NCBI RefSeq assembly: GCF_000722635.1
Contig: NZ_JOKH01000004.1
Span: 370,285 to 434,284, forward strand
Source: Endozoicomonas numazuensis
GTDB taxonomy: Bacteria > Pseudomonadota > Gammaproteobacteria > Pseudomonadales > Endozoicomonadaceae
Direction: 5' to 3'
Length of the DNA: 64,000 nt
Shown: positions 49,311 to 59,254 of the stretch, piece by piece
Numbering within the stretch: position 1 is the first letter of the stretch
How the letters are laid out: each line of letters opens with the position of its first letter
Made by a program: the position numbers and the translations under genes
The notes under the pieces: model-generated
The model's database searches: none
Seen by the model: only the letters and a program-made list of their open reading frames with translations
Told to the model about the DNA's origin: nothing

Positions 49311-49339
49311 TAAAAAAGCCTTGGCGATACCAAGGCTTT
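49311..49339 (-). terminator. Terminator of the Na+/Pi symporter gene
   Basis: Stem AAAGCCTTGG-cgata-CCAAGGCTTT; on the minus strand it is followed by a T run. It lies about 20 bases after the 49360 stop. Confidence 0.85.
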
Positions 49340-49359
49340 ATCAAAACATCAGGCAGGCT

Positions 49360-50529
49360 TTACTGGGCTATGAAGATCCCGAGACCGGGTATGAGGAAGA
49401 AGGCCAGTAGCAGATACAGGAATGCATAAGCTCGGTTTCTTACTGCAAGCTCGGACAGTTTTTCTGCTGCGTATAGAGGGATCTCACGCAGCCATTTGAC
49501 GCCATAGATAAGAGCTACAGCAAAGAGGTTGAAGAACAAGTGTACCAAGGCTATCGTCATTGCGTGCGTGGCTTCGGCGCCGACAATAGCGGTTGCTGAA
49601 AGCAGAGCTGTGATAGTGGTTCCAATGTTAGCTCCCAGGGTTACGGGGTACATCTGACGTACGGTGAACACTCCACTGCCCACCAGAGGAACCATCAGGC
49701 TGGTGGTGGTAGAAGAGGATTGAACCATAACCGTCATAACGGTTCCGGAAGCTATGCCTGATATCGGGCCACGGCCAATGGACTTGTGCAGAACATCTTT
49801 GGCGCGACCTACCATTACCTTTTTCAATAGCTTACCCAGCCTTACAACCGAGCTGAAAATCAGGAAGATACCAATCGCGATCATAGACAGGCCGCCCAGA
49901 GTCGTATCAGGTAGCAGTCCTGCAAATCCTTTAACGATATTGACCGCAGGGGCTGTCAGAGGCTTGACGAAGTTCAGGCTGCCCATGTCAACCGCTGAAC
50001 CACCGACCAGCATTGTGGCAACGTGCTGGGAAAGCCCGCTCAGGAAGCCCGTCATCAGCTCCAGAGGCAGCAGAATCAGTACGGCCAGATAGTTAAAGAA
50101 GTCGTGGACTGTCGAAGCAGCAAAAGCTCGCTTGAAGGACTTGTCACAACCCATATGACCGAGGCTGACCAGAGTATTGGTGATGGTCGTACCAATGTTG
50201 GCACCCATAATCATTGGGATAGCCATTTCAACCGGCAGGCCACCGGCTACCAGGCCAACGATAACAGACGTCACTGTACTGGATGATTGCACCAGTGCGG
50301 TGGCAAGAGTACCCGCTATGAGAGCCAGAACAGTATTGTTGGCAAAACTGAACAGCTCAGCAGCAGCTTCTGCTCCGCCCACAGCCATTTTAAAGCCGGA
50401 GCCAACGACGCTGACGGCAACCAGCAGGGCATAAATCCAGAGGATTACTCTCATCCAGATACGGCCATAGTGCTTACTGGTTAATTTGTAGTCAGCCTTG
50501 GCGCTGGCTTTACTTGTTGCTTCAGACAT
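49360..50529 (-). CDS. Na+/phosphate symporter (PNaS family)
   Basis: 389 residues. Two inverted QSSS repeats mark the family: ALVQSSSTVTSVIVGLV (about 77) and MVQSSSTTTSLMVPLVG (about 270), each followed by GANIGTTIT. About eight or more membrane helices. Imports phosphate with Na+. The open frame extends 55 codons upstream, but AAGGTG 7 bases before the ATG at 50529 decides the start. Confidence 0.93.
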   Translation of the reverse strand: MSEATSKASAKADYKLTSKHYGRIWMRVILWIYALLVAVSVVGSGFKMAVGGAEAAAELFSFANNTVLALIAGTLATALVQSSSTVTSVIVGLVAGGLPVEMAIPMIMGANIGTTITNTLVSLGHMGCDKSFKRAFAASTVHDFFNYLAVLILLPLELMTGFLSGLSQHVATMLVGGSAVDMGSLNFVKPLTAPAVNIVKGFAGLLPDTTLGGLSMIAIGIFLIFSSVVRLGKLLKKVMVGRAKDVLHKSIGRGPISGIASGTVMTVMVQSSSTTTSLMVPLVGSGVFTVRQMYPVTLGANIGTTITALLSATAIVGAEATHAMTIALVHLFFNLFAVALIYGVKWLREIPLYAAEKLSELAVRNRAYAFLYLLLAFFLIPGLGIFIAQ

Positions 50530-50690
50530 TTTCTGCACCTTGGTGCTGTGTGAATAAAGATGTTGGCGAAAATATAGGTCTTTTGTTTCAGTAATGTTAC
50601 AGATATGACATTTTTCTGAAATATTCCCTAAAGACCTCCAGTTCTTGAGAAAAATTCTGGTCAAACAGATTTTTTCAAGAACTGGATTTA

Positions 50691-51929
50691 TCACATAAGA
50701 GGTTTGTCGAACATCTGCACTTTGACTGTTTCTCCTGCTTCAACATTGCCCTGAGAGGCAGGCAAAACAATGTAACAGTTTGCCATGCTCATGGATCGGA
50801 GAATACCTGATCCCTGACTACCTGTTGTAACGACTTCTGCTTCTCCTCTCTCGTTGGTTGAGAGAATGCCCCGCTGAAATTCAAGGCGACCGGGTTGTTT
50901 CTTGAGGGGAGTGCAACAAGTTGCTGGTAGTTCAATGGCAGGAGGTCGCTTTGCTCCCATCATATGATGTAAAGCGGGGGCTGCCAGTTGTTGAAAGGTG
51001 ACCGTAGCGGAAACCGGGTTTCCGGGCAGTCCAAAGAATACGCTGTTGGGTAGTTTGCCAAAGGCAAATGGCTTGCCGGGTTTGATCGCCAATTTCCAGA
51101 AAGAAGTATGGCCTATTTCATTGAGAATATCTTTGACAAAGTCAGCGTCACCTACAGAAACTCCACCCGAAGTTATGACTGCATCGGCCCGCTGGTCAGC
51201 TTCAAGAAATGCTTCCCGGATGGCGGAGCGATCATCTCTGATTTTGCCAAGATCAATAACCTCTGTACCCAGTCGTTTCAGCATGGCAGAGACCGCAAAT
51301 CTATTGCTGTCGTATATGTCGCCGTGTCCGAGAGTTTCGCCGGGAAGCTTCAGTTCATCACCCGTAGAAAATAGCGCTACTTTAATTTTGCGCACAACGG
51401 GCACTTTGGCGACCCCTAGAGAAGCCAGCAGACCGATATCCTGAGCTTTGATGACATGACCTTTTCTGAATACCTGACAGCCTTCAGCAATATCTTCACC
51501 TGCCCGGCGAACATTATTACCCGGTTTCGACGGCTTTTTGGTAAAGGTAATGCCTTGATCTGAAGGCTCAGTCTGTTCCTGCATAATGACTGTATCGGTG
51601 CCTTCTGGAATAGACGCTCCCGTCATGATTCTGATGCAGTGACCTGAGGGCATGGTGCCCTGATAAGGGTGTCCTGCTAAAGACTGTCCTGCAAGTGGCA
51701 GAATTGAATGATGTTTCAGGTCACTGAATTGAAACGCATACCCGTCCATGGCTGAATTATCATGGGACGGGACATTGACCGGTGAAATGATATCGTCCGA
51801 AAGAACACGATCCAGACAATCTTCCAGCGCAACCGATTCTGATTCTGTGACAACAGGCGTTTCCGTGACCAGTTTTTCCAGCCCTTCATGTAAGGGCATT
51901 AGTCCGGGGGCGGCGCAGCAGTCTGTCAT
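50691..51929 (-). CDS. moeA: Molybdopterin molybdenumtransferase MoeA
   Basis: Inserts molybdate into adenylated molybdopterin. 412 residues. Seen: PSHDNSAMDGYAF (about 55), MTGASIPEGTDTVIMQE, VALFSTGDEL, GDIYDSN, SGGVSVGDADFVK and GLPGNPVSATVTF. AGGAG lies 8 bases before the ATG at 51929. It overlaps mobB by 4 bases, so they form an operon. Confidence 0.97.
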   Translation of the reverse strand: MTDCCAAPGLMPLHEGLEKLVTETPVVTESESVALEDCLDRVLSDDIISPVNVPSHDNSAMDGYAFQFSDLKHHSILPLAGQSLAGHPYQGTMPSGHCIRIMTGASIPEGTDTVIMQEQTEPSDQGITFTKKPSKPGNNVRRAGEDIAEGCQVFRKGHVIKAQDIGLLASLGVAKVPVVRKIKVALFSTGDELKLPGETLGHGDIYDSNRFAVSAMLKRLGTEVIDLGKIRDDRSAIREAFLEADQRADAVITSGGVSVGDADFVKDILNEIGHTSFWKLAIKPGKPFAFGKLPNSVFFGLPGNPVSATVTFQQLAAPALHHMMGAKRPPAIELPATCCTPLKKQPGRLEFQRGILSTNERGEAEVVTTGSQGSGILRSMSMANCYIVLPASQGNVEAGETVKVQMFDKPLM

Positions 51930-52483
51930 TGAGACGTCTCCTTGAAACTGTTTTTGACCCAAAAGCTATAAATGAATTCAGCAATCTGATCCGGATTGTT
52001 CAGGTTCAGCTGGGGAAGTCCTGGATTGTCGTTTAAAGGTTTATCCCAGGCTATTGCAATGATGTTGGGGTCTGAAGGGTAAAGCAAAGAGCGACCCAGA
52101 TCCTGGCGATGCAGTTCAATTTTCGGAAAAGCCACATCCCTGAAGCCTTCAATAATGATCAGATCAAGACGGTTGCAGTCAAGTAACTGCAGTTCGTTCA
52201 TCAACTGTGGGTCTGAGCGATCTGCTCTTTCGGTATAACAAATGGATCTTTCAGGTGTACTGAGAACCAGCTGACTGCTGCCAGCCAGCCTGAGACGATG
52301 GCTGTCTTTTCCTGGCGTATCGGGATCAACGCTGTGATGAGAAGCTTTAACAACCCCTATATTAAGTTCTTTTGCGCTAAGCAGAGGAATCAGTTTTTCC
52401 AGCAGGGTGGTTTTACCCGTGCCGCTGAAGGCTGCCAGCCCAATAACAGGTAAAGGGAAGGATTGCAGTGAGAGGGGAGGCAT
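51926..52483 (-). CDS. mobB: Molybdopterin-guanine dinucleotide biosynthesis adaptor MobB
   Basis: GTP-binding helper of Mo-bisMGD formation. 185 residues with P-loop AFSGTGKTTLLEKL (about 18-31), VKASHHSVDPDTPGKDSHRLR and DLIIIEGFRD. It overlaps moeA and is divergent from moaA. MobA is not in the window. Confidence 0.95.
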   Translation of the reverse strand: MPPLSLQSFPLPVIGLAAFSGTGKTTLLEKLIPLLSAKELNIGVVKASHHSVDPDTPGKDSHRLRLAGSSQLVLSTPERSICYTERADRSDPQLMNELQLLDCNRLDLIIIEGFRDVAFPKIELHRQDLGRSLLYPSDPNIIAIAWDKPLNDNPGLPQLNLNNPDQIAEFIYSFWVKNSFKETSQ

Positions 52484-52740
52484 TTACATTCCCGATCATT
52501 CATTGAGTGCGCTGAAGTTTATTGAAGTATCTGTCGCTACTCAATCACTCTTTGCCATCAAGTAGAGTGATACTTCACATAAGAGTAACAGTAGGGGTAA
52601 CTCGGTTGTATTTACTACGAAGTACTCTGTGGTTGACGGTATTTATGCCACTAAAAATCGTCTTTTTGGACATGGCTATTTAATGAGCTTGGCGTTACGA
52701 TGTGAGCCAATTCAATTTTGAATTGAGCGCCGAGCTTCGC

Positions 52741-52866
52741 AGCCTAAACCTGAGTCAGGTAATAACCCTGAAGGTATGGTTGCCAGGCCGTAACCTGATG
52801 CGTGTTGTGCGCAGGTTGCCAGGGTTCATACAGAAATGTCTGGGCCTCCCGTATTTGGAAAGGTGT
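52741..52866 (+). promoter_or_regulatory. Moco (molybdenum cofactor) riboswitch of moaA
   Basis: The moaA leader matches the E. coli Moco RNA motif in recognisable blocks: AGCCT near the start, GGCCGTAACC...GTTGCCAGGG in the middle and CCTCCCGTATTTGGAAAGG at the end, where E. coli has CCTCCCGTATcTGGAAAGG. The 3' block contains the AAGG Shine-Dalgarno of moaA, so ligand binding would hide it. Identified from remembered E. coli sequence, not by a covariance search. Confidence 0.82.
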
Positions 52867-52869
52867 GAG

Positions 52870-53850
52870 ATGCGACCATTACATGATCCCCAGGGACGAA
52901 CGTTTCCCTATCTCAGGCTGTCTCTGACAGACCTGTGTAACTTTAGTTGTAACTATTGTTTGCCTGATGGCTGTGAAGAACACCATCACAAGCAGTCACT
53001 GGATGTTGCTGAAATTAGGCGGCTTGTGACTGCTTTCTCTGCGGTGGGCGTTGAGAAAATCCGCTTAACAGGTGGTGAGCCAACGTTACGCTCTGATTTT
53101 AACGACATTGTCAGTACGATCAAATCCATTCCAGGTATCAAGAAAGTGGCCATGACCACAAATGGTTACAAGATGGATCAGAGGGTGGAGTCCTGGTTGG
53201 CTTCCGGCCTTGATCAGCTGAATGTCAGTATTGATAGTCTTGACCCCAGAGCCTTTGAAGCCATTACTGGCCATGATCGACTTCAGGAAATACTGGCCGG
53301 TATTGAGAAAGCTTTTGCCTACGGTCTGCCTTCCATCAAGGTGAATGCGGTCTTGATGAAAGACGTCAATGATATCCAGTTGGGCGCGTTTCTCGACTGG
53401 ATAAAGCATCAGCCAGTGACGATGCGCTTTATTGAACTGATGCAGACAGGCAACAATGGTAGTTTTTTCAATCAGTACCATGTGCCAGGTCAGCAAATCA
53501 GGGATCAGCTCTTGGAAAAAGGCTGGGTCAGGATGGCTCGAAAGAGAGATGCCGGTCCGGCTTATGAGTACTGTCACCCTGACTATCAGGGGCGTGTTGG
53601 TCTGATTACTCCTTATTCAAGAGACTTCTGCAAGGAATGTAACCGCCTGAGGGTAAGCAGTCAGGGGCATCTTCAGCTTTGTCTGTTTTCCGAGTCGGGT
53701 CATGACCTTCGTCGATTGCTGCAAGATGACAGTCAGCAGGATGAGCTGATTCAGGAAATTCGATCTGTGCTGCGTTTGAAAGTGGATGGTCATTTTCTGG
53801 ATCAGGGCTACACCGGTGGGACTCAGAACCTGGCTCAGATTGGTGGTTAA
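52870..53850 (+). CDS. moaA: GTP 3',8-cyclase MoaA
   Basis: Radical-SAM enzyme that starts molybdopterin synthesis. 326 residues, the family length. The SAM cluster is C23-C27-C30 (CNFSCNYC); the second cluster is in the C-terminal FCKECNRLRVSSQG...LCLF; RLTGGEPTLR is present, and the protein ends in Gly-Gly as MoaA should. The open frame continues 57 codons upstream to a GTG (52702), but that part is the riboswitch; the ATG at 52870 has AAGGTG before it. Confidence 0.97.
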   Translation: MRPLHDPQGRTFPYLRLSLTDLCNFSCNYCLPDGCEEHHHKQSLDVAEIRRLVTAFSAVGVEKIRLTGGEPTLRSDFNDIVSTIKSIPGIKKVAMTTNGYKMDQRVESWLASGLDQLNVSIDSLDPRAFEAITGHDRLQEILAGIEKAFAYGLPSIKVNAVLMKDVNDIQLGAFLDWIKHQPVTMRFIELMQTGNNGSFFNQYHVPGQQIRDQLLEKGWVRMARKRDAGPAYEYCHPDYQGRVGLITPYSRDFCKECNRLRVSSQGHLQLCLFSESGHDLRRLLQDDSQQDELIQEIRSVLRLKVDGHFLDQGYTGGTQNLAQIGG

Positions 53851-53863
53851 TTGCGTTTTAAAT

Positions 53864-53896
53864 AAAAAGCATGGCTTGCCGCAGTGCTTTTTGTTT
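53864..53896 (+). terminator. Terminator of moaA
   Basis: Stem AAAAAGCA (53864-53871) with TGCTTTTT (53885-53892), followed by GTTT; an inner GGC/GCC pair supports it. Confidence 0.7.
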
Positions 53897-54071
53897 GAGG
53901 CTTGTTTAATTTTCGGATTTTATCTGAGGTGACAAACGGTCCCCCGGACAAAAATAGACACTGACGTATACATTCTGGTTAAGGTGGGTATAATGCCGCC
54001 CGAAGATTGGTCGGGGCGTTCTATGAGCGTTGGGTCAATCTTGATTCTGGCTGTCTGCGGTAACCTTCCTG

Positions 54072-54647
54072 ATGACTCATACGATTTTTGATACTCCCCT
54101 TGTCAATACCCTCTTTCGCATTATCTCTACCCTGGGCTTGAAGCTGGCAGGCTGGAAGTTGTCAGGAAAAAAGCCCGATGCCAGAAAATATGTTGTTATT
54201 GCTGCTCCTCACACCAGTAACTGGGATTTTGTTCTGGTGATGGCTATCGCTTTCAAATTTGGTATCAAGATTTCCTGGATGGGTAAGAACAGCCTCTTTA
54301 AAGGCCCGATGGGACCTGTTATGCGATGGATGGGAGGGATTCCGGTAGAGCGCAGCCGAAATACAGGGTTGGTGCAGCAAGTCATTGACCGGTTTAATGT
54401 ATCTGATGACCTTGTTGTCACTATTCCACCTGAAGGAACCCGCAGCAAGGTGGGTCAATGGAAAAGTGGCTTTTATCATGTCGCATCTGGGGCCGGTGTG
54501 CCTATCGCCCTGGGGTTTCTGGACTTCAAAACCAGGCAGGGGGGCTTTGGTCCGCTGTTTTACCCTACGGGTAACTACGAGAATGACCTGAAAGAAATTC
54601 AGCACTTCTATCAGGGGATGACCGGAAAAAGGCCGCATAAATTCTGA
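54072..54647 (+). CDS. 1-acylglycerol-phosphate acyltransferase-like protein (PlsC family)
   Basis: 191 residues. Acyltransferase box I HTSNWD (about 47-52) and box III PPEGTRSK (about 118-125), with GGIPVERS between. One hydrophobic N-terminal helix anchors it to the membrane. It is shorter than true PlsC (about 240), and probably acylates a lysolipid or similar acceptor. Stands alone. Confidence 0.85.
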   Translation: MTHTIFDTPLVNTLFRIISTLGLKLAGWKLSGKKPDARKYVVIAAPHTSNWDFVLVMAIAFKFGIKISWMGKNSLFKGPMGPVMRWMGGIPVERSRNTGLVQQVIDRFNVSDDLVVTIPPEGTRSKVGQWKSGFYHVASGAGVPIALGFLDFKTRQGGFGPLFYPTGNYENDLKEIQHFYQGMTGKRPHKF

Positions 54648-55330
54648 GAGTGCAGTCTGGCTGATTAATAAACAACATAACTGGCTGATTTCAAGCTGGA
54701 TAATCACTTCTGATACGAAGCAGTAGCCATAAACCCTTGCCGCCCATCGGCCAAAAACAGTCTGTACGATTGAAATACAGCTATCTATGTTGAACGAATA
54801 GCGATAGAATGATCGGCCTTTTATGGGAGAGCCATTGAATTTGGTCTCCCGAGATGTCCTGGTACTCCGTTTACCTCGATCGGTTTGAATATTGAATTCT
54901 CATCGGATACCGATCCTGCCAGTTCTTTCGAGATCTTCAACGAAGTCATGGACACCAAACTGCCATGAGTGGAAAGGCCGCTACCTGTTATTGAACCCGG
55001 CGGTCAGAACATGGTCAAAACTCACTGCACGTAACGAAAAGGATCGTGTGGTGGATCAGTGTGCATGGGAGCTTGCTATAGCCTGCTCAGGTCGCCAGGT
55101 CCGGAAAGAACGGTCACCGATTTCACTAAATTATTTAAGTTAATCAATAGCTTGTCTGATTTTCTGAAACCTGTCCTGTTCTACTGAACATTACTACCGA
55201 CTTTCTGCTTGCGACTGACCCCCGGATGATTGCTCACGGCTTAAGACCGGAATCTGCGATCCGGCTGCCAGTCAGAGTGTCTACAGGGATAGCACTGATC
55301 AAATCAATGCCTAATTTTTCGGAGCACTTG
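54648..55330 (+). other. Long leader or intergenic region upstream of the DEAD-box gene (683 bp)
   Basis: No gene with recognisable features. E. coli deaD has a very long 5' leader, so some of this may be transcribed as leader. No cold-shock box or riboswitch is claimed. Confidence 0.35.
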
Positions 55331-57160
55331 ATGTCTGAGAACGACACAACCCCTACTGAACCCATGGTTACTTTCTCTGACCTGCCGCTTTCTCCTGCAG
55401 TGATCAAGGCGGTACAGGATGTTGGCTATGAAACGCCTTCTCCTATTCAGGCTCAGAGTATCCCCAAAATTCTTGAAGGCAGGGATCTGCTGGGACTGGC
55501 TCAGACCGGTACCGGTAAGACCGCTGCATTCGCCCTTCCTATGCTTTCCAGATTGGACATGAGTGTCAATGACCCTCAGGTTCTGGTTCTGACACCTACC
55601 CGTGAACTGGCTATTCAGGTTGCAGAAGCTTTTCAGCGTTATGCCCGTCACATGCCAGGTTTCCACGTACTGCCTGTTTATGGTGGTCAGGACATGCGTG
55701 GTCAGTTACGAGGCCTTAAGCGTGGAGCTCACGTTATTGTGGGTACACCGGGTCGTGTTATGGATCACCTGCGCAGAGAAAGTCTGAAACTGAACTCTCT
55801 GAAAGCGGTTGTGCTGGATGAAGCCGATGAGATGCTGCGCATGGGCTTTGTTGATGATATTGAGTGGATTATGGAGCAGACGCCTGATGAGCGTCAGGTG
55901 GCTCTGTTCTCTGCCACTATGCCCAGACAGATTCGCAAGATAGCTGACACGCACTTGAAGAATCCGGCTACGGTTGAAATCAAGGCCAAAACAGCAACAG
56001 TTGATACCATCACCCAGAAAGTCTGTATGGTCAGTGGTTTTCACAAGCTAGACGCTTTGACACGTATCCTGGAAGTTGAACCTTTTGATGCCATGATTAT
56101 TTTCGTGCGCACCAAAACAGCGACCGTAGAGCTGGCTGAAAAGCTCGAAGCCAGAGGCTTTGCTGCTGCCGCACTGAATGGTGACATGAGTCAGGGTCTG
56201 CGTGAAAAAGTTGTTGAACGACTGAAAAAAGGCTCTCTGGATATTCTGATTGCTACTGATGTCGCAGCACGTGGTCTGGATGTAGAGCGTATGTCGCACG
56301 TTGTGAACTACGACATTCCTTACGACACTGAAGCTTATGTTCACCGTATTGGTCGTACTGGCCGTGCAGGTCGTCAGGGTGTAGCTATTCTGTTTGCTAC
56401 ACACCGTGAGCGTCGTATGTTGCGTTCGATTGAGCAGGCTACTCGCCAGCGCATCGAAACCATGAGTTTGCCATCCATGCGTGATGTTCGTGACATGCGT
56501 ATCCGAGCCTTTAAGGAAGAAGTGGTGAAATCCATGGAAATGGGCGAAGAACTGGATGCGTTCCGTGAAATCATTGCTGAGCTGGAAACTGAACATGCTT
56601 TGAGTCATGAAGATATGTCTGCTGTCCTGTGCTTCATGGCCCAGAAAGATCGTCCATTCCCGGACGGTAAAGAGCCTGAGCGTTCACAGCGTGAGCGACG
56701 TGATCGTGATCGCGACCGTGGTGAAAGAGGAGGAGAGCGTGGAGAACGTGGAGCGCGCCCTCGTCGTGATCGCAAAGAAGATAATGAAGGCATGGTTCGT
56801 TACCGTGTGGGTGTAGGTCGTGATCAGGGTATAACGCCTGGAGACCTGGTAGGCGCTATTGCCAACGAGAGTAATATCTCTGGCAAGAATATTGGCCACA
56901 TTCGTCTGTTCGATACGTGCTCGTCCATCTATCTGCCGGAAGGTGTTGATACTTCCACTCTGGACTCACTGAAGAACGTCAAGGTTCGAAACAAGGCTCT
57001 GGACTTGAAAGTCTGGGTGGATGATGGACGTCGTGATAGTCGTGATAACACCCGCCCTCGTCGTGGCCGTGGCCGTGATGGAGAAGGGTTTAGAAAAGAT
57101 CGTGATAATCGCGGTGGAGAAAAAAGACAGGGTTCTCGCAGGCCTCGTCAAGAAGCATAA
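55331..57160 (+). CDS. deaD: DEAD-box ATP-dependent RNA helicase (DeaD/CsdA)
   Basis: Unwinds RNA in ribosome assembly and mRNA decay, notably in the cold. 609 residues. RecA-like domain 1 has the Q motif (PSPIQAQSIP), AQTGTGKTAAF, PTRELAIQV, VLDEADEML and SAT; domain 2 has IIFVRTK, ATDVAARGLD and HRIGRTGRAG. A C-terminal DbpA-like RNA-binding domain (about 490-560) and an Arg/Gly/Asp-rich tail follow. GGAG 6 bases before the ATG at 55331 decides the start; the frame is open further upstream. Confidence 0.95.
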   Translation: MSENDTTPTEPMVTFSDLPLSPAVIKAVQDVGYETPSPIQAQSIPKILEGRDLLGLAQTGTGKTAAFALPMLSRLDMSVNDPQVLVLTPTRELAIQVAEAFQRYARHMPGFHVLPVYGGQDMRGQLRGLKRGAHVIVGTPGRVMDHLRRESLKLNSLKAVVLDEADEMLRMGFVDDIEWIMEQTPDERQVALFSATMPRQIRKIADTHLKNPATVEIKAKTATVDTITQKVCMVSGFHKLDALTRILEVEPFDAMIIFVRTKTATVELAEKLEARGFAAAALNGDMSQGLREKVVERLKKGSLDILIATDVAARGLDVERMSHVVNYDIPYDTEAYVHRIGRTGRAGRQGVAILFATHRERRMLRSIEQATRQRIETMSLPSMRDVRDMRIRAFKEEVVKSMEMGEELDAFREIIAELETEHALSHEDMSAVLCFMAQKDRPFPDGKEPERSQRERRDRDRDRGERGGERGERGARPRRDRKEDNEGMVRYRVGVGRDQGITPGDLVGAIANESNISGKNIGHIRLFDTCSSIYLPEGVDTSTLDSLKNVKVRNKALDLKVWVDDGRRDSRDNTRPRRGRGRDGEGFRKDRDNRGGEKRQGSRRPRQEA

Positions 57161-57185
57161 GCTTCGTCCCATCTTTTGATGTTGA

Positions 57186-57219
57186 AAAAGCAGAAGTCTG
57201 AGACTTTTGCTTTTTTTTT
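57186..57219 (+). terminator. Terminator of deaD
   Basis: Stem AAAAGCagAAGTCT / AGACTTttGCTTTT with a T tract of nine. Confidence 0.85.
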
Positions 57220-57338
57220 ATCTTGAAAAAAGTTGAAATCTCTCAAAAAAAATTATGCAAGCTAGCCCAAAAAGGGTATTAACAGACCATGAGAGCATGG
57301 TTAGACTGTTTTATAAGAATAAAAATGAGGCTTAGCTT

Positions 57339-57719
57339 ATGTTGTATGTGTCATTTTCCGGTTCGAAAGGGCGGGGAGTTTTCACCAGTAAAAAAATCGA
57401 GAGCAATACCGTTATTGAGCGTTGTCCTGTTCTGGAATTGCCTCCTCAGGATTTAAAACACATTGATCAGACCGAAGTATATAACTACTACTTTTCCTGG
57501 GGAGAAAAGATGGATGCAGCGGCTATTGCATTAGGTCTGGGTTCTATTTACAACCACTCCTATAGCCCTAATGCTCTTTATCGATTTGATATGGAAGATA
57601 GGGTGATTGAGTTTATTTCCATCAAAAAGATTCGTCCTAATGAAGAAGTCACTATTAATTACAATGGATCACCCAATGATCAATCACCCCTTTGGGATGG
57701 CATTCAATGGGAACCCTGA
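57339..57719 (+). CDS. Small SET-domain protein
   Basis: 126 residues consisting of a single SET domain. Seen: SKGRGVFTSKKIESNTVIE at the start (SAM-binding GRGVF), GSIYNHSYSPNA (the NHS motif at about 70-80) and NEEVTINY (about 106-113), the catalytic Tyr region. SET proteins methylate lysines; the fold is mainly eukaryotic but occurs in bacteria, often near host-associated genes. It lacks the post-SET cysteines and sits alone, 198 bases before a transposase. Confidence 0.88.
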   Translation: MLYVSFSGSKGRGVFTSKKIESNTVIERCPVLELPPQDLKHIDQTEVYNYYFSWGEKMDAAAIALGLGSIYNHSYSPNALYRFDMEDRVIEFISIKKIRPNEEVTINYNGSPNDQSPLWDGIQWEP

Positions 57720-57916
57720 AAATACAATTTAAACTAATGCTTGTTCAATATTTTAGATAAACACTTGTTGATTTTATTATTTATTTAATGGTTTGTTTTT
57801 TTCAGTTCCTGAATCCGTGACTTCATCAGCAATAAAAAAGCCTTAAAGCCATCCACCGAAAGGGGTGTAGGCTAAAATACGACCTACTCGTTTTTTCACT
57901 GAATAGGTGAATTTTT

Positions 57917-59254
57917 GTGGAACTCCATTTTGAGCAGTCTGATACGGAATTCTATACACCATTTGCTGGCCTTGCCTTTATTGGTCACGCCCTCAATAAA
58001 AAAACATCCCTCAAAAAATCACTCCGTAAGATTAAGAAGCGACATGGAATCGCCAATATTGATTTAGTGCGTGCTTATGTTGGCTTGCTGGCCCTCGGCA
58101 AAAATGACTTTGACGCCATTGACACCCTTCGCCATGACGATTGGTTCCAGCAATGCATGGGAATAAAACAGATGCCATCTGCCAGTCGATTGCGCCAGCG
58201 CTTTAATGAAGATGCTACCCAGCTTATTCCGCTGATTGAGGAAAGTCTTGCTGAGTTGCTTATAGAACTTGATGCTCCGCTTACACCACTTCCAAAAGAA
58301 CTTGATCGCCAACAGCATATACCATTAGATATGGATGTCACGCCTCAAGACAATAGCAACTCCAAGAAAGAAGGAGTGAGTTGGACATATAAACACTTTT
58401 TCGGCTACTCCCCCATTATGGCTTACCTTGGGCAAGAAGGCTGGTGCATGGGGTGTGAGTTGCGACCAGGTTCGCAACACTCGCAAAATGATTTCATCCC
58501 ATTCCTGGGTGCCGTTTTACAGAGAGTACGTCGTATAACGCAACAGCCGATATTGCTTCGGCTCGATAGTGCTCACGATGCTGAAGATACCCGCATGGCC
58601 GTTGCTCAACATGCTAACGTTGACCACATAATTAAATTGAATCCTCGCCAACAGTACACCTCCAAGGCCTGGCTACCTAAGTTTGAAGCAGCGAAGGTAG
58701 AGTGGCATGAGCTACGAGCAGGTAAGCACTATGCGACTTTGACTATTAACCATGAAGCTCACTATGGTCATCAGCGACTGATTATCAAAATGGTCAGACG
58801 AACGTCAGATGCCGTTGGTCAGATGTTTCTAACTCCAGACTACGAGCTGGAAGGTTGGTGGACAACATTGAATGAAGAAGAATACAGCGATAACGACGTT
58901 ATTCTGCTGTATGAGAATCACGCCACCAGTGAGCAATTTCACAGTGAATTAAAAACCGATATGGATCTGGAAAGGCTTCCTTCTGGAAAGTTCGATACTA
59001 ATGATTTAGTAATGTGTCTGGGCGCATTAACTTATAATATGCTGCGTTACATGGGGCAATCTTGTTTGCTGGGGCCGCAGTCACCTGTTCGTCATCAGGC
59101 AGCAAGGAGAAGAATAAAAACCGTCATGCAGGAGTTGATTTATCAGGCTGCCCGCTTTTTGGAGGCAGGCCGTCGCAAAATACTACGATTTGGCCGATAT
59201 AGCCCGGCACTCCAGGTGTTTATGGGGCTTTATCCAGAAAAAATGCTTTGTTAG
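57917..59254 (+). mobile_element. IS1380-family transposase
   Basis: 445 residues, GTG start. Family patterns: KHFFGYSPIMAYLGQEGW near residue 157, LRPGSQHSQNDFIPFLGAVL, LRLDSAHDAEDTRMA (second catalytic Asp) and the C-terminal ENHATSEQFHSELKTDMDLERLPSGKF with the catalytic Glu. It appears full length. No terminal inverted repeats or target duplication could be fixed in the flanks (57720-57916 and after 59255), so the IS ends are unknown. Confidence 0.88.

Noticed and set aside
54892-55143. 83-codon open frame upstream of the DEAD-box gene
   Set aside because: No domain or convincing start; lies in the probable long leader.
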